Source: Alopecurus myosuroides
Lineage: Eukaryota > Streptophyta > Magnoliopsida > Poales > Poaceae
DNA: 64,000 bases
Assembly (NCBI GenBank): GCA_028641055.1
Contig: CM054063.1
Span: 44,122,220-44,186,219 of the forward strand
Reading direction: 5' to 3'
Both the position numbers and the translations under genes were made by a program. The stretch's first letter is position 1. The number at the start of each line of letters is the position of its first letter. Shown piece after piece: positions 10,640-22,627 of this stretch. The notes beneath the pieces were generated by a model, which ran no database searches, had not been told where the DNA came from, and was given only the letters and a program-made list of their open reading frames with translations.

Positions 10640-11530
10640 CTAGTTGAACAAAACATTATACATCATGGAACAAAATTTAATTTTTTGTGGCACGTATCAC
10701 GCAACTACTAGATAATTTTTTTGGATAAGGTCACATAAATTTTAGCTTCTCTTGGAAAAAATCACCTCTTCTGCTTAGATAAAAATTTAGGCGAAGTGGA
10801 AAAAAATATTTGGTGTAGTGGAACAAATCATGACTAGTAGAGGTTTGGACCAAGTAAAACAAATTTAAGTAACTCATGGAATAAATCATGACTACCAGTG
10901 GAACAAATATTTAAGTAGACAGACATGACTAATATAATAACAAAATTTTGAACCAAGTAAAAAATTTCAAGTGACCTATGGAGAAAATCATGATTACTCG
11001 TGGAACCAATAATTAGATGATATGGAACAAAACTTAGTGTATGCAAAACAAATCATTACCAGTACAGGAACACACATTTGGACCAAGTAAAATGAAATTA
11101 AGTATCCTGTGAAACAAATAATTACTACCAGTGGAATAAATATTTAGATGGAGTAAAAAAATAATGATTTCTAGCCCAACTCAACCAAATTTAAGTGGTC
11201 ATGGAATAAATTATGATACGTTGTGGACCAAAAATATAGAGTTAGCGAAACTGAACTTTAGTGTTATAGAACACATCATAACTACTAGAGGAACACAAAT
11301 TTGTACCAAGTGATACAATGCTGAAAAAATCATAATTGCTAGTGAAATAATAATTTAGGAAAAGAAGACCAATTGTAGTGTTTGTGGAACAAAATTTCTA
11401 TTAGAACAAAAACATTACTGCTTGCACAACTAATTGAACAAAAAAGTTGAATATATGGAACAAATACTTATTTAGAACAATTAAATACTTTTGGATGAAC
11501 AACATTTAGGGCCCGTGAAACAAAATAATT
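10640..11530. repeat. Degenerate array of GGAACAAA / AAATCATGACTA motifs
   Basis: Across about 900 bp, variants of GTGGAACAAATCATGACTA, GGACCAAGTAAAACAAATTTAAG and GGAACAAATATTTAG recur, roughly every 50-70 bp and often in the same order. No coding frame spans it. It is probably the subterminal or satellite-like part of a transposon. Confidence 0.6.
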
Positions 11531-11561
11531 TCACGGTAAAGAAAAAAAAATAGGGGTGGTG

Positions 11562-11925
11562 TTTTGGCTCCCGGGTACAAATGCACCAGATATTTAAATT
11601 ACAATTTTAACAAAATTTGAAATGCCAAAAAAATAATTAAAAAATTCACGCATGTATCTTGACATTATATATGTTCAAAAGTAGTTTCACGGTAAGCCAG
11701 CATCTTATGTGGCCTATGTAAAAGATATAAAAAAATTGGTGCTCAAATAAACCTTTTCACGATTTTTTTTCTCTTTAACCAAACCGCAAAAAAATCTACT
11801 ATTGGTGAAACAACTTTTCGAACACATAGAATATGCAGATATATCTACAATATTTTGCTTCAATTTTTTTCGATATTTTGAAATTTTGTTTATAATACCG
11901 GGTGCATATACACCAGGTGCCAAAA
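11562..11925. mobile_element. Foldback MITE-like element with long inverted ends
   Basis: The left end TTTTGGCTCCCGGGTACAAA and the reverse complement of the right end, TTTTGGCACCTGGTGTATAT, match. Matching continues inward through ATGCACC and AACAAAATTT, so most of the 364 bp could fold as an imperfect hairpin. I could not settle a clear target duplication, so the superfamily is open. Confidence 0.6.
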
Positions 11926-11959
11926 TGGATTTCTGAATTTGTCTCATTTGTTACATTTT

Positions 11960-12560
11960 CTTTTCTATTTTCTACTTTTTTATCCGTTTCATTTCTGTTT
12001 TTTTTTGTTTTATTATTTGTTTTTAGTTTTATTTTTCTTTTATTCGACAATATTTGTTTTCAAACCTGTTCTAATTTAAAAAATGTTCAAATATAAATAC
12101 GATCAGATTTGAAATCTATTCGCACTTAAATATCTTAAAATTGAGAATTGTTCAATATAAAAAAATCGTTCAAATTTTTAAAAAGTTCGCATTTGAAATT
12201 TGTTCACACTTAAAATCTGTTAAAAAAGAGAATTGTTCAAAATAAAAAAGTGTTTAGATTTAAATTTTGTTCACATTTGAAATATGTTCACCATTTTAAA
12301 TAAAAATCTTAATTAAAAAATGTTCACAATTTTCAAAACATATTATTAAAAAATTGTTCAATCTTATATAAATATCCAATTAAAAAACTTGTTGATTTTC
12401 AAAATTTGTTCATTCAATTTTTTTGTTCATATAAAAAACTGTTATAATTATGATTGAATTTATTTAATAGTTTCTGATTTTTGAATTAAATCATGTAGTA
12501 GATAATTATTCATATATTTTATCCAAAAAAATATAGTGTGAAAAAGATCATACCTGTATT
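11960..12560. repeat. AT-rich degenerate GTTCA-type repeats
   Basis: Many variants of TGTTCAAATTTAAAA and GTTCACATTTGAAA on the plus strand, typical of the ends of large grass DNA transposons. No gene is seen. Confidence 0.45.
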
Positions 12561-12875
12561 GGGCTCTAACCCGGCCCAGTAACTCACGTGTTGTGTGGCC
12601 CGTGCGGACGAGCGCTCGATGTGGCTAGCGAGCGGGGCATAGGGGAACTGGTGATATGGAGCAATCTACTATATCTAAATAGGAGCCCCCCACTATCAGA
12701 TTTTCCTGCAAGCTCAGCTAGCCACGTCATCAGAATTGCCAGTCTACCGCCGTCAGATCCAAAGTTGCCGGTATTTACAAACGGTTGCCACCGCGAAGTG
12801 GAAAATACCGGTTCGTTCCTGTCGCACCGTCCTGCTCGCTGCATCCCTCCAGTTCCCTGTTCGGCTCCACTATCA

Positions 12876-13148
12876 GGCTGGTCACAATGGGGGGTAACAT
12901 AAGGTAGGAACCTACACACTTTTCTATACTATGTTCCTACCTCCACAATGGGGAGTAACATGTATGTAGTGTCATGCAACAATGCATTTATTAGGCTATA
13001 GACTCATTGTTTCTTGGAGTGTGTGATGTTCCGGTAACTTAGCTAGTTACCACAAGCAGTTCTCTCTTCATTAAATACGTGCCACATAAGCAAAGTTGTA
13101 TTGGAGTGTGTGATGTTACTCCTAAGTTCCTCCCCATTGTGACCAACC
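12876..13148. mobile_element. Tourist-like MITE inside the Helitron, TSD TCA
   Basis: Inverted ends GGCTGGTCACAATGGGG and CCCCATTGTGACCAACC enclose 273 bp. They are flanked by TCA on both sides (12873-12875 and 13149-13151), a 3-bp duplication that fits PIF/Harbinger. Internal bases (GGGGAGTAACATG) recur in both orientations. It has no coding capacity. Confidence 0.75.
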
Positions 13149-13338
13149 TCACAATGTTTCACAAGAAACTGAACGGGAATAAATGCAGAAGAAAGAAGTG
13201 GAGGAAGCCCAGCAATCGCTGCACGCCTCTACATACCTTCCTCTGTTACGAATCGCTACGCCCCACGCGTCTCTGCTTCATAGGAATTCGGAACGCTCGC
13301 CCTGTTACCTGCTGATACTGCCGGCCAGCCCCATGACC

Positions 13339-13584
13339 TTACCACCAACGTTCTGGAAGTGGTGAATTTGGAGGAGTCGGAACCAACCTCCTCGAGCACC
13401 ACTGAAGTGATTGATGACGCGGTGGCTCCAGGTCTGTGGCCGAGGTTGTGGAGTCATCGCTGGTGTCTCCACCATGAAGAACGCCATCTGCGTTAAGGAC
13501 GAGTGCACATACTAGGCTGACGGCCAGGAACAGGTAACCAACCGCACAAGTTAATCCCCGATTAAATCTTCTACTGCCACGCAT
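13339..13584 (-). CDS. Possible captured fragment with N-terminal hydrophobic segment, 81 aa
   Basis: ATG at 13584 has an A at -3 (AAGAACATGC). The peptide starts MRGSRRFNRG and then runs LTCAVGYLFLAVSLVCALVL, a basic head and about 20 hydrophobic residues like a signal peptide or membrane anchor. A serine/threonine-rich tail follows. It lies in the Helitron on the strand opposite to the element, so it may be captured host sequence. I do not recognise it. Confidence 0.2.
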   Translation of the reverse strand: MRGSRRFNRGLTCAVGYLFLAVSLVCALVLNADGVLHGGDTSDDSTTSATDLEPPRHQSLQWCSRRLVPTPPNSPLPERWW

Positions 13585-14728
13585 GTTCTTTTCCTGAAGA
13601 CGCACTGATACATCATACATCTCTCAAGGCTGTAACAACACAGGTTAATCCCCTCACTGTATAAGGCCGTTCTTGATTTCTCCATGGTTGACTGGCTAGA
13701 TTCCAGATCTGCTATTTTGGTGATAGATTGAATGGTCGTATTATTCCCCACCCCATGATGCATGTTAATTGGTTGGTTTTTTTGAATCGTTATCAATTCG
13801 ATCCGACTTCCCATATAATAAGTTCAGAATAAGAAAACCATAGATCGTTATGGTGCATGGATGGATCTAAGTTATTTTGGGAAAAATTCCTACTTCTGCA
13901 AATAAATTAGTTATTACAAGGTACGAACAACACAAGAAAAGAAGATGATCACATCAGATTGTCTAACACACCGTTGAGCTTGACAAGAGATCTTGCAGCG
14001 TTGGCTTCACGAGTGATTTTGCAGCCTGATGCTCGGTTATGAAGGCGTGACTATAAATAGTCCAATCTGCATTCTCCAACTGCGCACCCAGTATGTTTCC
14101 CAAAGTTTCTTCTTATTTTCAATATCTCAAATTTAGTTATTAGCTTCTTATTTCAGTTTGTCCAAGGCTTCTCAGCACAACCCACGTAAGTAAAAAAAAT
14201 TATTTTCTTTCCGTTCGTGAACCAGAAAATTCTAGCTACCTGTTGTCGTAAAAGTCATATAGTATCAGCTAGCTACATGCATGATCATCTGCCCGGTGCA
14301 AAATACTTATCTCATTACGTATCACTCAATGATTCTGCTTTCTAACTGTTGGGACTCAGTTATACTGTGAACAAATATCTCTTTTGAAGTATATAGGCCA
14401 ACCAAGTGTACATAATTATTTGAATAATCTTACAAACCAACCTGAATACTGAGGACATGAATGTCCCGATAGTTTCAATTCTTTGTAAGTTTACAAAATG
14501 AATTTCTTATGCATTTCAGATGTAAATATTCGTATTATGCTGATCTCTAATGGCCTATGTCATATGAACGCCTTTTTTGGAAGCCGTTCATTATACTTTT
14601 TCTATAATTGTTTTTTTTCCCATACACTTCTCCCCAAAGATGGTCACAGATGTAAAAGGCACAAATTCCCGCAGCAACGCGCGGGGTATTATCTAGTTCC
14701 AATAACAGCTTCGCTGCAAAGAAGTAAC

Positions 14729-15330
14729 CTCTCCCCGACCTCGCCGCCGGAGTAACCCGAGAAGCACCACAGCCATGTCGACGGCGGTTGTGGAGCCGTG
14801 TTGCCCTCGCAAGTTCCATCATCGGAGCATTCAGAGAGAAAAAGGAAGAGACGACGAAGGAGGAGGAGGAGATCAGTCAAAGCAGGGGAGGAAACCTCGA
14901 CCAAGGCCTGCAGTACGAGGATCGGCGAGGATGACGAGGAGATGAAGAAGAAGATGGAGGAAGAAGAGGAGGTGGTCTCCTTTGCACCTAGCTCTCCACT
15001 CCGCCAGCGCCGGCTCCCCAACGACGATCCAGACCCTCCCTGACCACGTCGTGGAAGCAACCGGAGAAGCATCGTAGCCATGCCGACGGCGACAGAGGGA
15101 GCCTTGTTGGCCTCGCAAGAGCCATCATCATCAGAGCATTTGGAAGAAAGAGGAATAGGAGGAGATCCATTAAAGCAAGGGAGAAACCTCGACCAAGGCC
15201 GCCAACACGAGGATGACGAGGAGACGCAGAATAAGGTGGAGGAAGATGAGGAGAGGTGGTCTCCTCTACACCTAACTCTTCACTCCGCGAGCCCCACCTC
15301 GTCAACGACGATCTGGCCCCTCCGCCGGAG
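14729..15330. repeat. Degenerate tandem duplication of about 300 bp
   Basis: Both halves contain GAGAAGCA-C--AGCCATG-CGACGGCG, then CCTCGCAAG--CCATCATC, then AGGGGAGGAAACCTCGACCA or a close variant. The halves start near 14750 and 15065. Both encode lysine/arginine and glutamate-rich low-complexity peptides in several frames, with no domain seen. The array starts just beyond the Helitron 3' end. Confidence 0.7.
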
Positions 15331-15897
15331 TTAATCGAGGCCTTGAAGCGCGCAGAAGTATATATCTCATATGGAGTAGCCCGAAACCAAAAAGAATCCC
15401 TTTACTATCCACAGTTTCCTTGAATGATAAGTTCCAAGGTAAAAACTTACAAAAAACAGGGAGCTGCTGCTCGCCTCGGGACACTCAATGGTGCTTACAA
15501 CTGGCAACGCTTACCAAACAATTCAATGGTGCTAAGAACCGGTAATATAATTGTTCTCAAGAACCGACAAGGGAGTAAAAGGAACCACCTTTTGCGTACT
15601 AGGCATAAGGCGGAATACCTTGTATGCGTTACCACTTACCACCAAGCTAGTGCGCAGGACCGAAATGCAGAGTCCATGCCCCGCGCGGCGGAGATGCCAG
15701 GAAACGGCGCCTCGCGGAGCCTCGACGGCAGGATGCCGACACGAGGAGAGGATGGTGCTTCACCGCCTTCGTCCCCTGTTCTGCCTCGACATCCAAGGCG
15801 TACTGCGAGGATGAAAGATACGTCCTTCACTTATTACTCCGCGGACCGAAATATGGCGAGGTTACTAGCAAAAAAAGAAAAAATATGACTATATTAC
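15331..15897. other. Stretch without a supported gene
   Basis: Several overlapping short frames (for example 15424-15888, plus) with no recognisable motif. The string ATTCAATGGTGCT and a close variant recur near 15486 and 15521. I see nothing else that can be named. Confidence 0.3.
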
Positions 15898-15899
15898 TA

Positions 15900-16075
15900 C
15901 TCCCTTCGTTCACAATTATTTTGTGTTCTGATTTAGTCAAAGTCAACCTTTACAAAGTTTGACAAAAAATATAGTAAAAAATATCAGCATTTACAATCTA
16001 ATTTAATATCGTTAGAATCCTTATAAAATATCTTTTTTATATTATACATATTTTGTATTATAATAGTTGATATTT
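15900..16075. mobile_element. Truncated Stowaway MITE
   Basis: TA followed by CTCCCTTCGTTCACAATTA is the Stowaway (Tc1/mariner) left inverted end, and the next 170 bp (AGTCAAAGTCAACCTTTACA and AT-rich foldback) fit the family. The matching right end is missing, so the element is truncated. Confidence 0.7.
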
Positions 16076-16449
16076 TTCAACTACTCCTAAACTCCTACTC
16101 CAAGAAGAAACTCTCGCCTACAACCGTAGGACCCTCTTGTCGCTTTTACCTATGGACTCCTCTTCCCATTCCATTCATCGGCACAGCCGCAACACCATGA
16201 CTATCTCATCATCTTAAACCTGTGCTGCCCAAGGTATTTTCTGAGCCGCAACCAAGACATAGGATTTTAGCACCTCTTAATTCTACCTTCGTCATCGCTG
16301 TCTTCTAAGAAGCATCAGCTCAATGCCACTAGACCCGCCACCTTTTTGCATCACTATTTTATATGATATTTTTCTCTTATTTATTGATATTTTCCCTATT
16401 AAGCATATGTTATATCGTTGTTTTCTCTGTGTTTTATAGTTTTATAAAT

Positions 16450-17788
16450 TATTTATCAGAGTCAGAAATCAGGTGGAAAAAGCACATGCTGGAAGGGATA
16501 TTTTCGGGACGCCCGAAAATTTGGGAAAAATCATAAAACAAGATTTTGTCATAAATCACCACGGGAGCCCAAAAAGCTGCCAGAGGGGAGCAACCCAGTG
16601 CCTCCCAAGCATGTGCCCCTGGCCTCTTGAGCAGCTCCCTTTCAGGTACTTACCCCCCTTTACCTAAAAACACCGGGGAGGCACTTCATAGAATTTTTTT
16701 GCCGCCTATTTGTGAAGGAAACGACAAAGAGAAGAAAACACCTTCCTGGCGGGAAGATTCCGCTAGGGAAATTTTCTCCTAGAGGGGGAAATCGCCACCA
16801 CCATCATCGTCGTCGCATCGGGCATCATCAAGATCATCGCTGTCATCATGATCACCATAATCCTCACCATCCATCTTCGTCTCACTGTAACAATTAGGAT
16901 TCTATATCGTTGCTTTCCGCTAGGTCTCTCTCCCGGTGTGAATTACTTATTGGGAGTTGATGCTTATGAGATTTAACGTTGTTTGCACTTTATGACCAGA
17001 TTGTTATTCATCCATTTATCACCTATAATCATGTACCCTATGATGTGTTGTGAGTAGATCGTTTAGTTATTGAATACATGGGAGAAATCTAGTTGTTAAT
17101 AGTCATGTTTCGTTGAGTAATTTACCGGTTTGATATTTACGTTGTGTTGTTATTTCTCTAGTGGTGTTATGTGAACGTCGACTACATAACACTTTACCTT
17201 TTAAGAGCCTAGAGGAATTCAATGTGTGTTGGATTGCTTGCCGTGGGTTGTTGGAGTGACAGAAAACTAAACCCTAGCTTGCTATACTTCATAGGAGTAA
17301 TAGATACCACGAGTTTATTTCTACGGTTAGATTTATTTTTTAATCAATTTCTTGTATTTGCGTACGCTTACAAGTAGTGTAATCCTAAGTGTGCATTAGT
17401 TTTGGATAGGACAGTGCACTAGCATAGATCTACCCACATAACACTTACCAAAAACATAAAGATTAATCAACATCATTTGATGATAATAACTAGACGAAAC
17501 CTCCCATGTGTCCTCGGGAACGTTTTAGCCATTATAAGAAGTATCATCGGTTTGTCCTTTGTGCTAAAAAGGATTGGGCCACTTGCAGCAACTATTTACT
17601 TTCTTTGTTATTTACTTTTTATTGCTTCGTTATTATTACAAAAACCCCTAAACAATTGTTCGCTAGTGTTTATAGTGAAACCTTGCTCGAAATTATTTAT
17701 CAATACCTTCTGCTCCTCGTTGGGTTCGACACTCTTATTTATCGAAAATTTTACGATCGATCCCCTACACATGTGCGTCAACAACAGT
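16450..17788 (+). mobile_element. Old Athila-type Gypsy LTR
   Basis: The last 100 bases (TTGGGTTCGACACTCTTATTT, ATCGATCCCCTACACATGTG, CGTCA) match the way grass Athila-type LTRs end. They are followed at 17790-17815 by a decayed tRNA-Asp-type primer site (AGTCGTTGCCAGCGAAGGAG against GGCGCCGTTGCCGGGGAG). A CAT/CAC-rich tract at 16795-16875 also recurs in such LTRs. The left boundary is uncertain and no partner LTR is seen. Confidence 0.55.
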
Positions 17789-19700
17789 CGTTGCCAGCGA
17801 AGGAGAGGCATTTCCTCGCCCGAAGAAGGAGACCATGTCCAGCACGCTAGATGTTAACACAGAAATGAAGGGAGTTGTGGCCCGAAAGAGAAAATACATA
17901 AAAGGTAGTGGCTCGGTACTTTCCACATAAGAGGACGTATCTAGAGCATACAATGCAGTCCTCGTATATCGGAATGGTGTGAGCGCGAAGACCATTTTTC
18001 CACTTGAGCAAGCACCCCTAGCTCAGGCTGAGCTCGTGCCGTTGCAGTCATTCAAAGGAGTTGATGAGCTACAGATGGATCCATCTCACAATTTGCAGCA
18101 TTTGCCTCCACATATGACGACGGACGACGATTTAGACAAGGACATTATTGACTAATATTATATCAACTCAAGTTTTGTTATAAGTTTTCTTGGTTATTTC
18201 AAATTTGAATTAAAGAATCGGTAATTATACTAAACTTTGATACTTATTTATAGTTTTTTTTGTCATACCGTGTTTTCAACAAATGTATGTCGTGTATACT
18301 CAGCATTTCTAACCACCCAATAACTTTCTAAATTATTATTTTCATGTTTCTCTCATGATAGTTGCAATGCTTATTATTTATAATATAACGGAGTTGATGG
18401 AAAAACACGTTCCTTTTTAAAACATTGCCCTTAATAAAATACAGAAATAGAATCACCTTAATTAAATGGAAAAACAAAGACACCACTACTCCTTGACTAA
18501 TTTATTTACAACAGGTGAATTATAATCTATAAGTATATTAATGTGTGGATTTTATTTTATTGAATATATTGGAAGATATTCCAAAGTGTACGATGTAAAA
18601 ACTATCTTAATAGTGGTATGTCGTGTGTGATTACGTTAACAAATTAGTAGAAACTTCTGCAGTATACATTAAACTATTGTAATGATCTTTTTTGTGTGGT
18701 CAAATGTGTATTACAAGTTACGATGTGTTTACTAAAATTTTGATAGTATGTTGATCTATAATTTTTGTTATAGCAGTACCACTCATAGTAATTACTAACA
18801 AATATAAAAATAGTGTTTGTTCTACAACATTGGCAAACATAAATTTTAATTATTTGATATGCCCACTTCAATGCGCTCTTTATCACAGTTTGTATGCAAG
18901 TTCCTATATAAGGTTCTCAAAATATAAGTTGTGCATTAAATTAAACATGCAAAGTTATCTAGAATAACCTTAATACAATATATACATTATCCATAGGGGA
19001 GACTAGTAACCAAATTAAACTTTTTTATGTGTTACACTGTGTTCTTCTAGTCATGTACAATTATTCATGTATACTAAATTAATTTTTATTTTCGATTTCT
19101 AAATAGTCAACAATATCATGTAAAAATAAGTAACATGTATAGTACAAGTTTAATGGATACACTTTAGTATTTAAGGCCCTCCTCCTCTCGACCGGGGGGG
19201 GGGGGGGGGGGGTGTGCATGTTTAGAAATTAGGAAATTAAATGATTAGGTCCGTTTGGATACGAAGTATTTGTTTTGAAAACATGCAGCTTTGGTTTTTG
19301 TCATTTTATCTCTACCATTATATTAGATTTATGGATGGTACATCGTCACTCGACATTTATCATTAGAAGCATCAATACCGTCTGATCTTTCATTACATAA
19401 TAAAAATCCGCTCAATTAAAAAGGAACCATCACACATATCCCAAATTTGATAATTAGATGCACAATAAAATTAGCTAATTAATTATCCTTTTCTAACTAA
19501 TTTATAGCACGCAACCAAAATCTATATTAGAAACCCAATTAAATAGGTCTAATCAAGCGAAATATCGAGAAAAAAGTAAACCACCATACACACTAAATTT
19601 TTGTTTAGATGCGCAATAAAGGGAATATTAATTCGTTTTATAACTAAACGTATCACATGCAACCCAAGTTTTTTTTTTGTTAAATAGGTGTTGAGGATGG
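17789..19700. other. Decayed Athila leader, then AT-rich DNA with a G19 run
   Basis: 17815-18150 has codon-like but interrupted sequence, as expected just after an Athila primer site. From 18150 to 19700 the DNA is AT-rich with no frame of interest. A run of 19 G sits at 19194-19212, followed by TGTG. Confidence 0.35.
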
Positions 19701-20111
19701 TGAAGGGTTCGTTGCATAGAAAACGAAAAATTTCCACCGTGAGAGATACCCGAAGGGTCAAGATCTAATCTAGGAGATGAAAGAAACGGGAAGAAAGAGA
19801 GTCTTAAGGATAGCATACCCTCAAATGACACAAAACGTTACGAGATCAAATTTCGTTGGTGATATAGTCGAACTCACATCGATCTCAAGATCGCGAAGAT
19901 GAGCGCTGCAATCCGGTAGCGCTTCCGCGCTCGGTCATACGTACAACTCGATGCAACCTTCGTTCCCCCAATGCAGCGGGGCAGCGGAAGTAGAGGATCC
20001 ACCAGAAACTCTAACAAAACAACGGTGTGCTGTGGTGAAGAAAACATTGCTCAGGGCTTAGCCAAACGCACGAACAAGTGTTAGAGCAGCGGGAGAAGGG
20101 AGGAAGAGATG

Positions 20112-22363
20112 CAGGGCCGAGCCGGCAAAATCCAGGGCTGTGTGCCAAACTTTAAAATAGGCCCCTCATTTATTTTTTCCAAAATCCAAGGACCGATCCC
20201 TATAGAAGTGTCCATCGGGATTTGGCAATAGAAGATCATCCGGTCGCAATCGGGAGGTTGCAAAGCAACAAAAGATGAACCGGATCTCGCTTCTCGCCCG
20301 CTTTCTAACATTGCTTGCATGGTCGTTCGACAGGGGAGGCCACAAAAACGGGCCTTGCTCCGTCCTGGACTCGTACTAGTCCACTACATCATGTCCAGGT
20401 GCCTACGTAAGGGATTTTAGTTCTTTATATCATCATTAACTTAGTTTCTCTCTAAGAAATATTACTATCGTTTAGAAAACATCTAGATACATTTTCATTA
20501 AATGGTTTTAGAACCGACCTTAACTTCGTTCCTCTCCAAGAAATATTGCTACGGTTTGAAAAATAAGGGATACATTTTATCTCAAACAATTGTTTAAAAC
20601 TAACCAGCAATCGTTAATTTTGTCCCACTCCAAAAAAATATCCCTACCATTTGCAAAAATTTCTGGCTCAAATATATAATCTAAGCTTATTTTCACGGGG
20701 CCTGTGTGGAGATATCAATGCTCTTCGGAATTTTTTAAATTTAAACGTTCAATACAGTAGATAATGTATATGCGTTCTTTATAAAGAAATTAACATGAGA
20801 AGGATTATTCGGACACTCTACATGTTTTTTTCTTTAAAGCAACACTCTACCCGCCGGAAGAAAACGATTGGGGAGGCTGTGGGGCTGGATGTGGATTCAA
20901 GACTCGTGTGTTTCCATTGTATTTCCATCTTTCCAATCCACCGTTAACTGCGATCATTTGTCCATGGGGCTTTTTCCATGCGAGAAGCGCAAGTGCACGG
21001 CCACACTCAAGTCGTGGCATCACGCGGAGTTGCGGACCCTCCCAGTGGCGCAGCGCCATGCGAGGGGCCAGCGCACGGGCCCAAGAAGACAACAACTTGC
21101 TAAGTATCTACAGCCGGTGCAATTAGGGAAATGAAGCATTTCCTAAGCTTCCGAGAGGGAAAGGAGATGACGTGCATGTGTGACAAGTGTCACCACCATA
21201 GAATTGTGGTGGATTTTCCTTTCCGACTGGAGGGAGGACTAGATGTGTGACACGTATTTATTTTTAGATCCGTTTTTACAAAAAAATATATCTCCATAAC
21301 CGTAATTCGAAATTATGAACTGTTTTCATATTTGAGCTCCTCGCGCCAAGATCTTCAAAACTGATAGGTTTTGAGAAACTTTTTTTTCCAGATTTTATAC
21401 ACCCTGTTGTTTATACTTTATACTTTCGGTAGCACGCCCATGTGTGTACACCATGTATATCATGTAGCAGCGATGCTCGGCTTCGCCTCGATAACCATTT
21501 ATAAACATCTTGAAGATGGTACATAGGTCGTTGTGCGCAATGGTCACATCGTGCATTAGTCGTAATTCGTGCTACGGCTCGGCGTTGCCTTGTACTACTG
21601 CTCGGCTTCGCCTCGAACAAAATGTCTATGACGTTTCATCTAAAAAGTACACACGTGTTGTATATAAAAAGTATAAAAAAGTTGTTACTGAAAATATACA
21701 AACATTATTTCTGACAGTATACATGTTGTATGTGAAAATATAAAAAATTGCTACTGAAAGTATACAAACACTGTTCTGAAAGTATACATATTGTATGTGA
21801 AAGTATAAAATTTTTGCTATTGAAAGTATACAGACACTATTTTGAAAAGTATACGCACGGTGTACCTGGACGTACATCCGCCTGGGCGTACAATACAGTA
21901 CGCCGGCCCTTCACTGGGTGTACAATCGTCTGGGTGTACGTCGGTCCTTCGCTAGGTGTACAAGGATCTGGGTGTACATCCGTCTGGGTGTACATCCGCA
22001 TGCATATGGGTGTACAACCGTCTGGACGTACACCCGTATTACACGTGGGTGTATGTCAGCACTGCACTTGGGATGTATTTCGTTCACTGCACCTGGTTCC
22101 AACCCCTCCTCCCGTCCGTGTATGGTAAAGGGAAAATCCCACCAAAAACTGTCTCGTGGTTTCTCACTCATGCAAACACCCTGTGGAGGCTAGGAGGAAG
22201 GAGAAGGTGACAAGTGTCGCACGCGCAGCGCACGCGGGGTGCCCTTCCGGAAGGCTTACCTTTTTTTAGTGATCACCGTATACAGCATATAAAAAATTTG
22301 AGGCCTCAATTTTTTGGGCCCTGTGCGGGCTGTGTAGTCGGCACAACTATGGGCCCAGCCCTG
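20112..22363. mobile_element. Non-autonomous hAT-like element, TSD AAGAGATG
   Basis: Left end CAGGGCCGAGCC and right end (reverse complement) CAGGGCTGGGCC agree at 10 of 12 bases. The eight bases AAGAGATG precede 20112 and follow 22363, a perfect 8-bp duplication as expected for hAT. The 2,252-bp interior has no transposase frame. It holds two blocks of tandem repeats, so the element must depend on another source of transposase. It sits inside the Copia LTR. Confidence 0.85.
21655..22060. repeat. Two tandem-repeat blocks inside the hAT element
   Basis: From 21655 to 21850 a unit of about 60 bp containing GAAAGTATACAAACACT and ATACATATTGTATGTGAAA recurs about three times. From 21865 to 22060 a shorter unit (CTGGGTGTACATCCGT) recurs about nine times. 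Each block is rich in self-complementary GTATAC/GTGTACA, so RNA or single strands could fold. Confidence 0.75.
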
Positions 22364-22627
22364 AAGAGATGACACCAGTGTGTGGGAGAGGGAGCTCTAT
22401 TATATAGGAGGAAAAGGCAACCACGAATTTTTGGATGTCTTCACCTCTCCCTCATCACGTGAGTAGAGTCTCCACTCGACACACTCGTTCTTCCATTAAT
22501 TCCCACTCAAAATCCTAAGAGTTTTCATTAATAAATAAATAAACAATTTTATTTCTTTGTTTTAGTATTTGTTAATTTCATTAACAAACATTAACACATA
22601 ACCCGTTGAGCCGGTTGTTAAATCTAT

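Larger units (their letters stand above)
12665..14696 (+). mobile_element. Complete small non-autonomous Helitron
   Basis: The 5' end is A|TCTACTATATCTAAATAGG at 12664/12665, a typical grass Helitron start. The 3' end has CCCGC...GCGGG (14668-14685) and then CTAG at 14693-14696 followed by T. The 2,032 bp lie between A and T with no duplication, as expected for Helitrons. No Rep/helicase is present, so it would need a partner. It contains a Tourist-like MITE and a possible captured coding fragment. Confidence 0.8.

Noticed and set aside
13079..13315. Plus-strand frame near the MITE
   Set aside because: Runs across the MITE right end and has no motif.
16795..16875. Histidine-rich peptide from the CAT/CAC tract
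   Set aside because: Simple-sequence tract inside an LTR; not a gene.
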